A stretch of DNA of 64,000 nucleotides. Origin: Sphingopyxis panaciterrulae. GTDB taxonomy: Bacteria > Pseudomonadota > Alphaproteobacteria > Sphingomonadales > Sphingomonadaceae. Location of the stretch: positions 62,001 to 126,000 of the forward strand of contig NZ_JACIJH010000011.1 of assembly GCF_014199295.1 (NCBI RefSeq), in the 5' to 3' direction. The translations under genes were made by a program, and so were the position numbers. Positions within the stretch are counted from its first letter, which is position 1. The number at the start of each line of letters is the position of its first letter. Below are positions 8,679-18,738 of this stretch, piece after piece. Below the pieces are notes generated by a model. It saw only the letters and a list, made by a program, of their open reading frames with translations, searched no databases and had not been told where the DNA came from.

Positions 8679-9548
8679 ATGGAGAGCCAGTTTACCCATG
8701 TCCACGAAAGCCCGCCGCCGGGCGCCGCGCCCGACTGGACTTGTCCGCAGGACTGGGACGCCTTCACCGCCGACGAACATGCGATGTGGGACCGGCTCTT
8801 CGTGCGCCAGTCGGCGATGCTGCCCGGCCGCGCGTCGGAGGCCTTCCTGCGCGGCATCGACGTGCTGCGGCTCGAAAAGCCGGGCATTCCCGACTATCGC
8901 GACCTCAACGCGCGGCTGATGGCGGCGACCGGGTGGCGGGTCGTCGCGGTGCCGGGGCTGGTACCCGACGCCACCTTCTTCGACCATCTCGCCAACCGGC
9001 GCTTTCCCGCGGGCAATTTCATCCGCACCCCGCAGCAGCTCGACTATCTGCAGGAACCCGACGTCTTCCACGACGTCTTCGGCCATGTCCCGATGCTCGC
9101 CGACCCGGTGTTCGCCGACTATATGCAGGCCTATGGCGAGGGCGGCCTGCGCAGCCTGAAGTTCGACGCGCTGAAACAGCTCGCGCGTCTCTATTGGTAT
9201 ACCGTCGAATTCGGGCTGATCCGCGAAGGCGGGGGCCTGCGCATCTATGGTGCCGGCATCGTTTCCTCCTATGCCGAAAGCGTCTTCGCGCTCGAATCGG
9301 ACAGCCCGAACCGCATCGGCTTCGATCTCGCCCGCGTGATGCGGACCGACTATCGGATCGACGATTTCCAGCAGAATTATTTCGTCATCGACGGCCTCGA
9401 CCAGTTACTCGACGTGACCGTGAACACCGATTTCGCGCCGCTCTACGCCGCCAACGCCGCGCTGCCTCCGATCCCGGTCGCCGATATCCTGCCCGGCGAC
9501 GAGGTGATCACGCGCGGCACGCAGGATTATGCGCTAGGTAAAGTCTAG
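8679..9548 (+). CDS. phhA: Phenylalanine 4-monooxygenase
   Basis: 289-residue monomeric bacterial phenylalanine hydroxylase that makes tyrosine from phenylalanine with O2, non-heme iron and a tetrahydropterin. The iron-binding HDVFGHVPML motif and the following YMQAYGEGG, which leads to the third ligand (glutamate), are present. The length matches other bacterial PhhA proteins, which lack the regulatory and tetramerisation domains of the animal enzymes. No pterin-4a-carbinolamine dehydratase lies next to it. A pteridine-reductase-like gene and folB in this window (36.9-38.0 kb) could provide the pterin. Overlapping palindromes upstream may regulate it. Confidence 0.95.
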   Translation: MESQFTHVHESPPPGAAPDWTCPQDWDAFTADEHAMWDRLFVRQSAMLPGRASEAFLRGIDVLRLEKPGIPDYRDLNARLMAATGWRVVAVPGLVPDATFFDHLANRRFPAGNFIRTPQQLDYLQEPDVFHDVFGHVPMLADPVFADYMQAYGEGGLRSLKFDALKQLARLYWYTVEFGLIREGGGLRIYGAGIVSSYAESVFALESDSPNRIGFDLARVMRTDYRIDDFQQNYFVIDGLDQLLDVTVNTDFAPLYAANAALPPIPVADILPGDEVITRGTQDYALGKV

Positions 9549-9563
9549 GCGCTTCCTTCCTTT

Positions 9564-9649
9564 CCGTTCGTCCTGAGCTTGTCGAAGGACCGTCCTTTTC
9601 TTCGACGCCAAAAGAAAGAACAGCCCTTCGACAAGCTCAGGGCGAACGG
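9564..9649. repeat. Intergenic palindromic repeat, family B (first copy)
   Basis: Inverted repeat with arms ccgttcgtcctgagcttgtc and its near-complement, centred near 9607. Copies at 11386-11472 and 31571-31659 share the tgagcttgtcgaagg core. It lies between the convergent genes phhA and prmA, where it could end transcription from both sides. Confidence 0.85.
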
Positions 9650-9665
9650 AGAATAGCTAGGCTGC

Positions 9666-10637
9666 TCACCAGCTCCCGAACGTCGCGTCCGATGCGCTCG
9701 CCCGGTGCAGCGCGCGTTCCCTCCTCCGCCACCCGTGCCGCCGCCGCTTGACCAGCAGCAGGCACGGCCATTCGGCGCTCCCGCCGCGCGCCGCCAGCCG
9801 GAATCCCCGCGCGCGATAGGCGGCGAGCACCGGCTCCATCTGGCGCGCGATCAGGCCCGCCAGGATGGCGCGGCCGCCCGGCGCGGTCGCGGCGGCGATG
9901 TCGGGCGCGAGGGTGATCAGCGGTCCCGCCAGGATATTGGCGACGACCAGATCATAGGGCGCGCGGCGCCGGATCGCCGGATGATCGGTCCCCGGCGCCA
10001 CCGCGAGCGCAAGCTGCCCGGCCGCTTGCCCCAGCGCGACGCCGTTGATCGCCGCATTGGTCCGCGTTACCTCGATGCTCGCGGGGTCGATGTCCGACGC
10101 GATCGCCCGCGCGCGCGGCCACAATGCCAGCGCCGCGAAGGCGAGCAGCCCGGTGCCGGTGCCGATATCGGCGATGGCGCGCGGACTCGCCCCGCGGGCC
10201 GCCAGCCGGTCGAGCATCGCCAGACACCCCGCGGTCGTGTCGTGTCCGCCGGTGCCGAACGCCTGGCCTGCATCGATCAGAAAGGGCGTCGCGCCCGCCG
10301 GAACGGCGTCGGCGTGGTAGCTGGTATGGACGAAGAAGCGCCCCGCCCGCACCGGCTCCAGCCCCTGCTGGCTCAGCGTCAGCCAGTCTTTGTCGGGCAA
10401 TTGCTCGACGCTCGGCTTCACCCCTTTCGCGCTCGGTACCAGCGCCTGCAGCAAGGTTAGCAGGTCCGCGCCCGGCCGCGTCTCGACATAGGCGTCGAGC
10501 TGCCATCGCCCCGCCGCCTCGTCGATTTCGCGCGTCACCACGACGGGCGCATCGGCCAGCGCGTCGAGCGCGGGCACTTCGCCCGACAGCGCCTCCGCCT
10601 CGTCCCGCGTGCAGGGAAGGGAGATCAGCCAGCTCAT
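9666..10637 (-). CDS. prmA: Ribosomal protein L11 methyltransferase
   Basis: 323-residue SAM-dependent methyltransferase that trimethylates ribosomal protein L11. The family hallmarks are FGTGGHDTT in the middle of the protein, then the SAM-binding glycine loop ADIGTGTGLLAFAAL, an acidic ASDIDPASIEVTRTNA segment and the DLVVANILAGPL motif IV (N-P/A-I-L). The C-terminus runs about 25 residues beyond the usual end with an Arg/Ala-rich tail, which is unremarkable. It follows the SDR gene by only three bases, so the two are one leftward operon. Confidence 0.93.
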   Translation of the reverse strand: MSWLISLPCTRDEAEALSGEVPALDALADAPVVVTREIDEAAGRWQLDAYVETRPGADLLTLLQALVPSAKGVKPSVEQLPDKDWLTLSQQGLEPVRAGRFFVHTSYHADAVPAGATPFLIDAGQAFGTGGHDTTAGCLAMLDRLAARGASPRAIADIGTGTGLLAFAALALWPRARAIASDIDPASIEVTRTNAAINGVALGQAAGQLALAVAPGTDHPAIRRRAPYDLVVANILAGPLITLAPDIAAATAPGGRAILAGLIARQMEPVLAAYRARGFRLAARGGSAEWPCLLLVKRRRHGWRRRERALHRASASDATFGSW

Positions 10638-10640
10638 CGT

Positions 10641-11333
10641 TCAGCGCACATAGGACGCGCCATTGGCGTCGAGCACCGCGCCGGTCATCGAGGGCGGCGC
10701 GTCGAGCGCGCACCAGCGCGCCATCTCGCCGATCTCCCCGGGGTCGGCGACGCGGCCGAGCGGAATGTCGGCGAGCAACTGCTCGCCGCCGCGGCTCGCC
10801 AGATACGCCTCGGCCATGCCGGTCATGGTGAAGCCGGGACAGATGGCGAAGGCGAGGATGCCCTCGCGGCCGCAGCCGCGCGCGATCGTCTTGGTCATCG
10901 CGACCATCCCGGCCTTCGACGCTGCATAATGCCAGTGTTCCGGGCTGTCGCCGCGATAGGCGGCGCGGCTCGCGATATTGACGATGCGGCCGCCGCGCCC
11001 GCCCTCCCGCCAATGCAGCACCGCGCGCCGGCACAGCAGCGCCGCAGCGGTCAGGTTGATGTCGAGCGTGCGCTCCCAGCCCGAAAGCCAGTCGGCGTCG
11101 GCCGTCTCGATCGGGTTTGCCTCGAACACCCCGGCATTGTTGATCAGCACGTCGATGCGCCCATCCAGCCGGTCGAGGCTTTCGGCCCACAGCCGGTCGG
11201 GAACCGCGGGGTCGCCAAGATCGCCGTCGGCGCTGGACAGCGCGACGGTGCGGCAGTCGGGTCGGGCGAGGGCATCGGCGATCGCGGCGCCGATGCCGCG
11301 GCTCGCGCCGGTGATCAGGATATGCGTGGTCAT
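10641..11333 (-). CDS. Short-chain dehydrogenase/reductase
   Basis: 230-residue classical SDR. TGASRGIG is the NAD(P)-binding loop, NNAG stabilises the central sheet, and the catalytic residues appear as the Ser of IVNIASRAAY and YAASK. The overall form resembles FabG-type 3-oxoacyl reductases, but the substrate is not determined. The region between strands 2 and 4 is short, making this a compact family member. It is the first gene of a pair with prmA. Confidence 0.85.
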   Translation of the reverse strand: MTTHILITGASRGIGAAIADALARPDCRTVALSSADGDLGDPAVPDRLWAESLDRLDGRIDVLINNAGVFEANPIETADADWLSGWERTLDINLTAAALLCRRAVLHWREGGRGGRIVNIASRAAYRGDSPEHWHYAASKAGMVAMTKTIARGCGREGILAFAICPGFTMTGMAEAYLASRGGEQLLADIPLGRVADPGEIGEMARWCALDAPPSMTGAVLDANGASYVR

Positions 11334-11385
11334 GCCGCGGCTTTAGCGGCAGCACTGGTCAAGAGCAAAGGCTCGTGAAAACAAT

Positions 11386-11472
11386 CCGTTTGCCCGAGCT
11401 TGTCGAAGGGCCGTTCTTTCTGCATCGTGTGAGAAGAAAAGGACGGTGCTTCGACAAGCTCAGCACGAACGG
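11386..11472. repeat. Intergenic palindromic repeat, family B (second copy)
   Basis: Arms ccgtttgcccgagcttgtcg and its near-complement ending cacgaacgg. Same family as 9564-9649 and 31571-31659. It separates the SDR promoter region from the 3' end of the chemoreceptor gene. Confidence 0.8.
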
Positions 11473-11494
11473 CGTTTGGAGGACGTAAGGCTGG

Positions 11495-12844
11495 TCAGGC
11501 CACCCGCCGGCTGAACTCGCTCGCGGCTTTCTCGAGCGACTGGAGCCGTTCGCCCATCTTGGCGAATTTCTCGCTCAGCACGCTGATCTCGCCCGCGACC
11601 ATGCCCGAATCGTTGCGGATGCTGGCGATGGTCGACGACATCGAATCGGCGGCGAGCGCGGTTTCGTCGACCGCGGCGGTGATCGAGGTCACCGTCTGCG
11701 CCTGCGCGTCCATCGCATCGCGGATGCGCTGCGCCGATTCCTGCACGTCGACGATCGTCGCCTGGATCGACTGGTTGGCGTTCACCGCCCCCCTCGTCGC
11801 CTGCTGGATCGCGGTGATCTTGCCCGCGATGTCGTCGGTCGCGCGCGCGGTCTCGTTGGCCAGGCTCTTCACCTCCTGCGCGACGACCGCGAAGCCGCGG
11901 CCCGATTCGCCGGCGCGCGCCGCCTCAATGGTGGCGTTGAGCGCGAGCAAATTGGTCTGCCCCGCGATCTCGCGGATCAGGCCCAGGATCGATTCGATCG
12001 ATTCGGCGTGGCGCGACAGCGCTTCCGACATGGCGACCGCTTCGCCCGCCTGTTCCGACGCGCGGGTCGCGACGCTGGCGGAGGCTTCGACCTCGCTGCG
12101 GGCATCCTCGATCGCGCGGATCAGGCCGGCGGCGGTCGAGGCCGCCTCGCGCATCGCCATCGCCGATTGCTCGGATGCCGCGGCGACCTCGCTCGTCTTG
12201 GCGATCATGCCCTTGGCGGCGACGTCGGCCGCCTCGGCCTGGCTAGCAAGCTGCTGGCGAACCCCGTCGGTGTCCTGCACCAGCGTCGCGATCGAGCGGT
12301 CGAAGTCGCCCGCCAGCGCCTGCCGCTCGCTGGAGATCGCGGCGCGCTCCAGCTTTTCGGCATAGGTCTGCATGATGTCCATCTCAAGCAGCGCGAGGCG
12401 GTTGATCGCGCTGGTCAGCCGGACGATCCGCTCGGCGTCGCCGGCACAGGCGCGCACGACATGCTCGATGGTCAGCCGCTGGCTTTCGCCGAGGCACGAC
12501 AGCACAGAGGCGAGCGGCACGCCGACGCGGAGCGCCATATGCGTGTTCTGGCAGGCGATGGTCGCCGATTCCTGGCCCGCGGGGTCCGAATATTTGACCA
12601 GCATGTGCCGGGTGCTGCCGCGGACATAGGCTTCGAGCAGCTCGCCCTCGGCCTTGCGGACATGGGGCAGGGCGTTGAACGCGGTCCAATAGGCGCGCCC
12701 GATCGGTTCTTCGTGCCCGGCCGCGAGTTCGGCGATCTCGTGCGCGTCGGCGACCAGCCGGCCATCGAGGTCGTAATAGGGAAAGCGATCGGCCATCAGC
12801 ACCGGATCGATCTGCTGCTTATGAATGGGATTGTCCTTCACCAT
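11495..12844 (-). CDS. Globin-coupled methyl-accepting chemotaxis sensor
   Basis: 449-residue cytoplasmic chemoreceptor without transmembrane helices or HAMP domain. Residues 20-180 look like a protoglobin-type heme domain. The segment [16 protein letters not shown] (His102) fits the proximal-histidine helix of globin-coupled sensors. The rest is a long coiled coil with the conserved signalling tip [20 protein letters not shown] followed by [16 protein letters not shown]. Such proteins sense O2 or redox state and signal to CheA/CheW. No che genes lie nearby, so it is an orphan receptor. No CheR-docking pentapeptide is seen at the C-terminus. Heme binding is inferred from the motif. Confidence 0.85.
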   Translation of the reverse strand: MVKDNPIHKQQIDPVLMADRFPYYDLDGRLVADAHEIAELAAGHEEPIGRAYWTAFNALPHVRKAEGELLEAYVRGSTRHMLVKYSDPAGQESATIACQNTHMALRVGVPLASVLSCLGESQRLTIEHVVRACAGDAERIVRLTSAINRLALLEMDIMQTYAEKLERAAISSERQALAGDFDRSIATLVQDTDGVRQQLASQAEAADVAAKGMIAKTSEVAAASEQSAMAMREAASTAAGLIRAIEDARSEVEASASVATRASEQAGEAVAMSEALSRHAESIESILGLIREIAGQTNLLALNATIEAARAGESGRGFAVVAQEVKSLANETARATDDIAGKITAIQQATRGAVNANQSIQATIVDVQESAQRIRDAMDAQAQTVTSITAAVDETALAADSMSSTIASIRNDSGMVAGEISVLSEKFAKMGERLQSLEKAASEFSRRVA

Positions 12845-12926
12845 GATCCTGTCCCTCGCGGCGCTTGTCCGGAACGCGGCGCGCGCGTCCGGCGAAACGG
12901 ATGAACGGGATATGCTGCGGAACTGG

Positions 12927-12941
12927 TAAATTCGTCGTTAA
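12927..12941. promoter_or_regulatory. Possible CtrA-type half-consensus site
   Basis: TAAA-N7-TTAA followed by CC, one base off the TTAA-N7-TTAA consensus, lies between the divergent chemoreceptor and ald genes, 83 bases before the chemoreceptor start. CtrA commonly controls motility and chemotaxis genes in alphaproteobacteria. One mismatch in an eight-base motif makes chance occurrence quite possible. Confidence 0.25.
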
Positions 12942-13044
12942 CCCGGGTCGGCGGAATTTCGTCGGCGGGGCGGCGATCGACCCTATACTCCGGGGGGCGG
13001 TCGCGGCTATCGGTTGCGGGCGAAACGGGTTGGGAGAGCGAAGC

Positions 13045-14160
13045 ATGATCGTCGGCACTCCGAAGGAAATCAAGAATCACGAATATCGCGTCGGCCTGAC
13101 GCCCGAGAGCGCGCGCGAGCTCGTCGCGCACGGCCACCGCGTGCTGGTCGAGACCGGCGCGGGCGAGGGCATCGGCGCCCACGACCGCTTCTACGAGGAG
13201 GCGGGGGCCGAAATCGTCGCGACCGCGACAGAGATTTTCGCGGCCGCCGAAATGATCGTGAAGGTCAAGGAACCGCAGCCCGCCGAACGCGCGATGCTGC
13301 GCGAAGGGCAGATCCTCTACACCTATCTCCACCTCGCCCCCGACCCTGAGCAGACCCGCGACCTGATGGCGTCGGGCGCAGTGTGCATCGCCTATGAAAC
13401 CGTGACCAGCCCGCACGGCGGCCTGCCGCTGCTGAAGCCGATGAGCCAGGTCGCGGGGCGCATGGCGATCCAGGCCGGCGCCACCGCGCTCGAAAAGGCG
13501 CATGGCGGCCGCGGCGTGCTGCTGGGCGGCGTCCCCGGCGTCGCGCCCGGCAAGGTGTGCATCATCGGCGGCGGCGTCGTCGGTTTCAACGCGGCGCAGA
13601 TGGCGACGGGGCTCGGCGCCGATGTCACCATCCTCGACCGCGACCCCGAGGTGCTCGAACGCGTCGGCACCTTCTTCGAATCGCGGGCGAAAACCCGCTT
13701 CTCGAACCGCGCCAACCTTGCCGAATGCGTTGCCGAGGCCGATCTGGTCATCGGCGCGGTGCTGATCCCGGGCGCCGAGGCGCCCAAGCTTGTGACCCGC
13801 GACATGCTGAAGACGATGCGCCCCGGCGCGGTGCTCGTCGACGTCGCGATCGACCAGGGCGGATGCTTCGAGACGAGCCACGCGACGACGCACGCCGATC
13901 CGACCTACATCGTCGAGGGCATCGTTCATTATGCGGTCGCCAACATGCCGGGCGCGGTCGCGCGCACCAGCACCTATGCGCTCAACAACGTCACCCTGCC
14001 GCACGCGCTGCGCATTGCCGAACTGGGCTGGAAGGAGGCGCTGCGCCGCGACGTGCATCTTGCGCAGGGTTTGAACGTTTGGAATGGCAAGGTGACGTTC
14101 GAGGCGGTAGCCGAAGCGATCGGAACCGACTATGTGCCCGTCGATCAGGCACTAAGTTGA
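13045..14160 (+). CDS. ald: Alanine dehydrogenase
   Basis: 371 residues, exactly the usual family length. It interconverts L-alanine with pyruvate and ammonia using NAD+. The N-terminus [20 protein letters not shown] is a textbook Ald start and includes the pyruvate-contacting Arg; catalytic HLAPDPEQ follows, and the NAD-binding loop is [15 protein letters not shown]. The end of the protein, with the [14 protein letters not shown] helix, is well conserved. The ATG at 13045 was chosen over an open extension to 12865 because the family N-terminus begins there and a GGGAGAG site precedes it. It is divergent from the chemoreceptor and followed by a small membrane protein. Confidence 0.96.
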   Translation: MIVGTPKEIKNHEYRVGLTPESARELVAHGHRVLVETGAGEGIGAHDRFYEEAGAEIVATATEIFAAAEMIVKVKEPQPAERAMLREGQILYTYLHLAPDPEQTRDLMASGAVCIAYETVTSPHGGLPLLKPMSQVAGRMAIQAGATALEKAHGGRGVLLGGVPGVAPGKVCIIGGGVVGFNAAQMATGLGADVTILDRDPEVLERVGTFFESRAKTRFSNRANLAECVAEADLVIGAVLIPGAEAPKLVTRDMLKTMRPGAVLVDVAIDQGGCFETSHATTHADPTYIVEGIVHYAVANMPGAVARTSTYALNNVTLPHALRIAELGWKEALRRDVHLAQGLNVWNGKVTFEAVAEAIGTDYVPVDQALS

Positions 14161-14180
14161 GCAAGAAAGTAGAGAAGACG

Positions 14181-14408
14181 ATGACGGACCAAGGCGAGCC
14201 GACTCCTCCCCCGAACGAAGACGAAGAAAATGAGGTGCTGCGCGCCGCGCGCGAGCGGCACGAACAGCAGGAAGCCGTTGAGGCGGCAGAGGCCGAGGCA
14301 AAGGGCGGCAAGCGCGGCCGCGGCTGGAAAGCTGCCGCCGGCCTCGGCATCGGATCGGCGGCGGTGATCGCGGCGCTGCTCTATGCGAACCGCGACAAGA
14401 TCAAGTGA
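14181..14408 (+). CDS. Small single-helix membrane protein of unknown function
   Basis: 75 residues, not recognised as any named family. The first half is very acidic and Glu/Ala-rich (NEDEENEVLRAARERHEQQE), likely helical. A basic patch (KGGKRGRGWK) follows, then one hydrophobic helix (about residues 52-68), ending NRDKIK. This is the layout of a tail-anchored or single-pass protein. It starts 20 bases after ald, in a different frame that runs on open from inside ald, and is probably cotranscribed with it. Codon use looks like its neighbours, so it is probably real. Confidence 0.65.
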   Translation: MTDQGEPTPPPNEDEENEVLRAARERHEQQEAVEAAEAEAKGGKRGRGWKAAAGLGIGSAAVIAALLYANRDKIK

Positions 14409-14431
14409 TGCGGCGGCGCGGCTGAACCGGG

Positions 14432-14920
14432 TCAGGCGATCCGTATCTCCGCGCCGGTCTTCACCCGATTGAGCGCGATCAGGCTGCGAAAGCTCGCCAC
14501 CGCGTCATTGTCGGCGAACAGGCGCCGGCTGATCGCTTCATATTCGATCATGTCCCCGGCCACGATCACCAGCACGAAGCTGATTCCGCCCGTCACATAA
14601 TAGCATTGCTGCACTTCCGGGGCCGCCAGGAACAGCGCCTTCGCGCCGTCGACGGTGGGCGGGCGTTCGTCGGTCAGATGCACCTCGACGATCGCGGTGA
14701 TCGTCATGCCCAGGGCTCTCGTATCGACGATCGCGATGTTGCGCTCGATGATCCCCGCTGCCTCCATCGCGGCGATGCGCCGTTGTACCGCGGCCGCCGA
14801 CAGGTTCACCGCTCCGGCGATTTCGCGCTGCGGCGTCTTGTTGTCGCGCTGGAGGATGCGCAGGATCGCGCGATCGAAGCTGTCGAGCCTGCGCTCGCCG
14901 GATGCTCTGGGTCGGCTCAT
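14432..14920 (-). CDS. Lrp/AsnC-family transcriptional regulator
   Basis: 162 residues: an N-terminal helix-turn-helix (DRAILRILQRDNKTPQREIA, then LSAAAVQRRIAAMEAAGII) and a C-terminal ligand-binding RAM domain (TAIVEVHL through VTGGISFVLVIVAGDM). Lrp-type proteins respond to amino acids and often control export or catabolism. It is transcribed away from the EamA transporter gene with 93 bases between the two starts, the usual arrangement of a regulator and its target exporter. The effector cannot be named. Confidence 0.9.
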   Translation of the reverse strand: MSRPRASGERRLDSFDRAILRILQRDNKTPQREIAGAVNLSAAAVQRRIAAMEAAGIIERNIAIVDTRALGMTITAIVEVHLTDERPPTVDGAKALFLAAPEVQQCYYVTGGISFVLVIVAGDMIEYEAISRRLFADNDAVASFRSLIALNRVKTGAEIRIA

Positions 14921-15013
14921 AAGCGAGTATTTGTTGCATTTTGGGCCCGAAGCAAGCGTCCTTTGCTCGCTTTCCCGGTGCTATTCCCCGCCCATCGAAA
15001 GCGAGGATGAACC

Positions 15014-15982
15014 ATGAGCATCGCCGTCGCCGGCCCGGCCGGCCCATATCGAATCACAGCCGGCCTTGCTTGCGGCATGGGGGCGGGCGCCTTGTGGGGA
15101 CTGGTTTTCCTCGCCCCCGAACTGGTGCGCGGCTTCACTCCGCTTCAGCTCGCGATCGGGCGCTATCTTGCCTTCGGCGCCATCGCGGCGATGCTGATCG
15201 CCCCGCGCTGGCGCGGGCTCGTCCGCAAGCTCGCCGCGCGCGACTGGGTGGCGCTGGGCTGGCTCGCGCTCGCCGGCAACACGTTTTATTACGTCCTGCT
15301 CTCGGCCGCGGTGCAGACGGGCGGGATCGCGATGACCTCGCTCGTCATCGGCTTCCTGCCCGTCGCCGTCACCCTGATCGGAAGCCGCGACCGCGGCGCC
15401 GTCCCGCTGGCGCGGCTCGTGCCGTCGCTGCTCTTCTGCGCGGCGGGGGCGGTCTGCATCGGTTGGCAGGCCATCGGCGCGCCGGCATCGGGCGACGGCA
15501 GCGCGGGGATGATCGGTCTGCTGTGCGCGGTGGGGGCGCTCTTGTCGTGGACCGGCTTTGCGGTTGGCAACAGCCGGTGTCTCGCTCGCCTCGATCATAT
15601 TTCCGCGCACGACTGGAACCTGCTGATCGGCGTCGTGACCGGGGCGCAGGCGCTGGCGCTGATCCCGGTCAGCCTGCTCACCGAACCGATCCACCACGAT
15701 GCCGATGCCTGGCTCCGGTTTGCGGGCGTATCGCTTGGGGTGGCGGTTCTGGTGTCGATCGCCGGCAATGCGCTGTGGAACCGGATGAGCCGCCTGCTTC
15801 CCCTGACGATGGTCGGACAGATGATCCTGTTCGAAACGCTCTTCGCGCTGCTCTATGGCTTCCTTTGGGAGCGGCGTTTCCCGGCGCCGCTCGAGCTGGC
15901 GGCCTTCGCGCTGGTCGCCGCCGGCGTCCTGTCCTGCATCGCCGCGCACTGTCGGCACCCGTCCGCCGCGCTCGCGACCTGA
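15014..15982 (+). CDS. EamA/DMT-family transporter
   Basis: 322-residue inner-membrane protein with about ten hydrophobic helices arranged as two repeats of five, as in EamA drug/metabolite transporters. GGIAMTSLVIGFLPVAVTLI in the first half and the PLTMVGQMILFETLFALLYG region in the second are typical. It probably exports an amino acid or related metabolite. The divergent Lrp gene supports amino-acid-linked regulation. The ATG at 15014 is close to a GAGGATG site and gives a short N-terminus before helix 1. Confidence 0.88.
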   Translation: MSIAVAGPAGPYRITAGLACGMGAGALWGLVFLAPELVRGFTPLQLAIGRYLAFGAIAAMLIAPRWRGLVRKLAARDWVALGWLALAGNTFYYVLLSAAVQTGGIAMTSLVIGFLPVAVTLIGSRDRGAVPLARLVPSLLFCAAGAVCIGWQAIGAPASGDGSAGMIGLLCAVGALLSWTGFAVGNSRCLARLDHISAHDWNLLIGVVTGAQALALIPVSLLTEPIHHDADAWLRFAGVSLGVAVLVSIAGNALWNRMSRLLPLTMVGQMILFETLFALLYGFLWERRFPAPLELAAFALVAAGVLSCIAAHCRHPSAALAT

Positions 15983-16098
15983 GCGACGGCTCCGCGGGCA
16001 AATTCTTTCCCATTCGCTCCCTAAGCAATTGCATATCGCGGCAGGAAGGCTTAACCGGCCCGCATCGACCGGATAGAGTCAGAAGATACGGGGCTGAT

Positions 16099-16542
16099 AT
16101 GGCTGGCAAGCAACCGGGCGGGCGACCGCTCTCGCCGCACCTCGGGGTGTATAAGTGGGCGCCGTCGATGGCGGTCTCCATCTTCCATCGGATCACCGGA
16201 GACGGGCTGGCGATCGTCGGCGCGCTGATGTTCCTCTGGTGGCTCGGCGCGCTCGCGGCCGGTCCCGACGCCTATGCCGCCTTCCTTGCCTGTGTCTGGC
16301 ACGATCCTGATGCCGGCTCCGTTCATCAGGTCACCAACATCCTCGGCAAGGTCGTGCTGGTCGGCCTGACCTGGGCCTTCTTCCAACATCTCTTCTCGGG
16401 CCTGCGCCACCTCGTGCTCGACACCGGCGCGGGGTATGAACTCAGGATCAACCGGCTCTGGTCGATCCTCGTCTTCGTCGGCGCGATCCTCGCGACCGCC
16501 GCGGTCTGGCTCTATATCGCGCAGGAGGCGCTCCATGGGTAA
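16099..16542 (+). CDS. sdhC: Succinate dehydrogenase cytochrome b556 subunit
   Basis: 147-residue membrane subunit of complex II with three transmembrane helices. The SIFHRITGDGLAIVG segment contains the conserved Ser/Arg region of the quinone site, and FSGLRHLVLDTG contains the heme-ligand histidine. With SdhD it anchors the catalytic subunits and passes electrons to ubiquinone. The ATG at 16099 matches the usual short N-terminus (RPLSPHLGVYKW). Its stop overlaps the sdhD start by eight bases. Confidence 0.95.
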   Translation: MAGKQPGGRPLSPHLGVYKWAPSMAVSIFHRITGDGLAIVGALMFLWWLGALAAGPDAYAAFLACVWHDPDAGSVHQVTNILGKVVLVGLTWAFFQHLFSGLRHLVLDTGAGYELRINRLWSILVFVGAILATAAVWLYIAQEALHG

Positions 16543-16927
16543 CGGAACCTCCCTCGGCCGCGTGCGCGGGCTCGGCGCGTCGCATCACGGCACTGGCCAC
16601 TGGCTCCAGCAGCGCCTGACCGCGCTCGGCAACCTGCTGCTCGTCGGCTGGTTCGTCGTCTCGCTCCTCCGCCTGCCGCTCGGCGACCATGGCGCGGTAT
16701 TGCGCTGGGCGTCGAACCCGATGGTCGCGCTCGGCCTGATCCTGATGGTCGTCAGCGTCTTCTGGCACCTGCGCCTCGGGCTTCAGGTGATGATCGAGGA
16801 TTATGTGCATGGAGAGGCGGCGCGACTGCTCGCGATCGTCCTTCTCAACTTCTACGCGATCGGCGGCGCCGCCTACGGCATCTTCGCCATCGCCCGTATC
16901 GCCTTTTCCGGGGGTGCCGCGGCATGA
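16535..16927 (+). CDS. sdhD: Succinate dehydrogenase membrane anchor subunit
   Basis: 130-residue hydrophobic anchor with three helices. The start at the ATG at 16535 gives [20 protein letters not shown], the standard alphaproteobacterial SdhD opening, and [19 protein letters not shown] contains the conserved Asp-Tyr of the quinone pocket. It overlaps sdhC at its start and sdhA at its end (ATGA), so the three genes are translationally coupled. Confidence 0.93.
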   Translation: MGNGTSLGRVRGLGASHHGTGHWLQQRLTALGNLLLVGWFVVSLLRLPLGDHGAVLRWASNPMVALGLILMVVSVFWHLRLGLQVMIEDYVHGEAARLLAIVLLNFYAIGGAAYGIFAIARIAFSGGAAA

Positions 16928-18738
16928 CCGACGCCTACAAGATCATCGACCACACATATGATACCGTCGTCGTCGGCGCCGGCGGCTCGGGCCTGCGCGC
17001 CACCATGGGCAGCGCCGAGGCCGGCCTCAGGACCGCCTGCATCACCAAGGTGTTCCCGACCCGCAGCCACACCGTTGCGGCGCAGGGCGGCATCGCCGCC
17101 AGCCTGTGCAACAATACGCCCGACCATTGGCAATGGCATATGTACGACACCGTCAAGGGGTCGGACTGGCTCGGTGACCAGGACGCGATCGAATATATGG
17201 TGCGCGAAGCGCCGCAGGCGGTCTATGAGCTCGAACATGCCGGCGTGCCGTTCAGCCGCAATGCCGACGGCACCATCTACCAGCGTCCGTTCGGCGGCCA
17301 TATGCAGAATATGGGCGAAGGCCCGCCGGTGCAGCGCACCTGCGCCGCGGCCGACCGCACCGGCCACGCGATGCTCCACGCGCTCTATCAGCAGTCGCTG
17401 AAATATGACGCGGACTTCTTCATCGAATATTTCGCGCTCGACCTGATCATGGAGGACGGCGCCAATGGCCCCGAATGCCGGGGCGTCGTCGCGCTGTGCC
17501 TCGAGGATGGCAGTATCCACCGCTTCCGTTCGCAGGCCGTGGTGCTGGCGACCGGCGGCTACGGCCGCACCTATTTCACCGCCACCTCGGCGCACACCTG
17601 CACCGGCGACGGCGGCGGCATGGCGCTGCGCGCCGGCATCGCGCTCCAGGACATGGAATTCGTGCAGTTCCACCCGACCGGCATCTACGGCGCTGGCGTG
17701 CTCATTACAGAGGGCGCGCGGGGCGAGGGCGGCTATCTGACCAACAGCGAGGGCGAGCGCTTCATGGAACGCTATGCCCCGTCGGCCAAGGATCTCGCGT
17801 CGCGCGATGTCGTGTCGCGTTCGATGGCGCTCGAAATCCGCGAAGGCCGCGGCGTCGGCCCGCACAAGGACCATATCTGGCTGCACCTCGATCATATCGA
17901 CCCGAAGGTGCTGCACGAACGCCTGCCCGGCATCACCGAAAGCGGCAAGATCTTCGCCGGCGTCGACCTAACCCGCGGCCCGCTGCCGGTCGTGCCGACG
18001 GTCCACTATAATATGGGCGGCATCCCGACCAACTATCATGGCGAGGTGGTGACGCTGAAGGACGGCGATCCCGAACATGTCGTGCCCGGCCTGTTCGCGG
18101 TGGGCGAGGCGGCGTGCGTGTCGGTCCACGGCGCGAACCGCCTCGGCTCGAACAGCCTGATCGACCTCGTCGTCTTCGGCCGCGCGACCGGCCATCGGCT
18201 GAAGGAACTGGTCAAGCCCGGCGCGGCGCAGGCCCCACTGCCGAAGGACGGCGCCGACCTCGCGCTCGGCCGCCTCGACCATTTCCGCAATGCCAACGGC
18301 GGCTCGCCGACCGCGGAGATCCGCACCGAGATGCAGCGCACCATGTCGCAGCACGCGGCGGTCTTCCGCACCGACGAACTGATGGCGGAGGGCAAGGAAA
18401 AGCTCACCAAGACCTATGCGCGGATGCAGGACGTCCACGTTACCGACCGCAGCCTGATCTGGAACACCGACCTCGTCGAGACGCTCGAGCTCGACAATCT
18501 GATCGCGCAGGCGACGGTGACGATGCACTCGGCCTTCAACCGCAAGGAAAGCCGCGGCGCCCACGCGCACGAGGATTTCCCGAACCGCGACGACGCGAAC
18601 TGGATGAAGCACACGGTGAGCTGGTTCGACGGCTGGGGCGGCAAGGGCGGCGCGGTCCGCCTCGACTACCGCCCGGTCCACGAATATACGCTGTCGGACG
18701 ACGTGGAATATATCAAGCCGAAGGCGCGGGTTTATTGA
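16924..18738 (+). CDS. sdhA: Succinate dehydrogenase flavoprotein subunit
   Basis: 604-residue flavoprotein that oxidises succinate to fumarate in the TCA cycle and respiratory chain. The FAD-binding [16 protein letters not shown] loop and the covalent-FAD histidine (His49 in [12 protein letters not shown]) are present, as are the HPTGIYGAG active-site loop and the late [18 protein letters not shown]. The full family length is kept. sdhB, which normally follows in the operon, is not found here. Instead the gene runs convergently into parE, whose 3' end overlaps the last 26 bases of sdhA. Confidence 0.97.
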   Translation: MTDAYKIIDHTYDTVVVGAGGSGLRATMGSAEAGLRTACITKVFPTRSHTVAAQGGIAASLCNNTPDHWQWHMYDTVKGSDWLGDQDAIEYMVREAPQAVYELEHAGVPFSRNADGTIYQRPFGGHMQNMGEGPPVQRTCAAADRTGHAMLHALYQQSLKYDADFFIEYFALDLIMEDGANGPECRGVVALCLEDGSIHRFRSQAVVLATGGYGRTYFTATSAHTCTGDGGGMALRAGIALQDMEFVQFHPTGIYGAGVLITEGARGEGGYLTNSEGERFMERYAPSAKDLASRDVVSRSMALEIREGRGVGPHKDHIWLHLDHIDPKVLHERLPGITESGKIFAGVDLTRGPLPVVPTVHYNMGGIPTNYHGEVVTLKDGDPEHVVPGLFAVGEAACVSVHGANRLGSNSLIDLVVFGRATGHRLKELVKPGAAQAPLPKDGADLALGRLDHFRNANGGSPTAEIRTEMQRTMSQHAAVFRTDELMAEGKEKLTKTYARMQDVHVTDRSLIWNTDLVETLELDNLIAQATVTMHSAFNRKESRGAHAHEDFPNRDDANWMKHTVSWFDGWGGKGGAVRLDYRPVHEYTLSDDVEYIKPKARVY

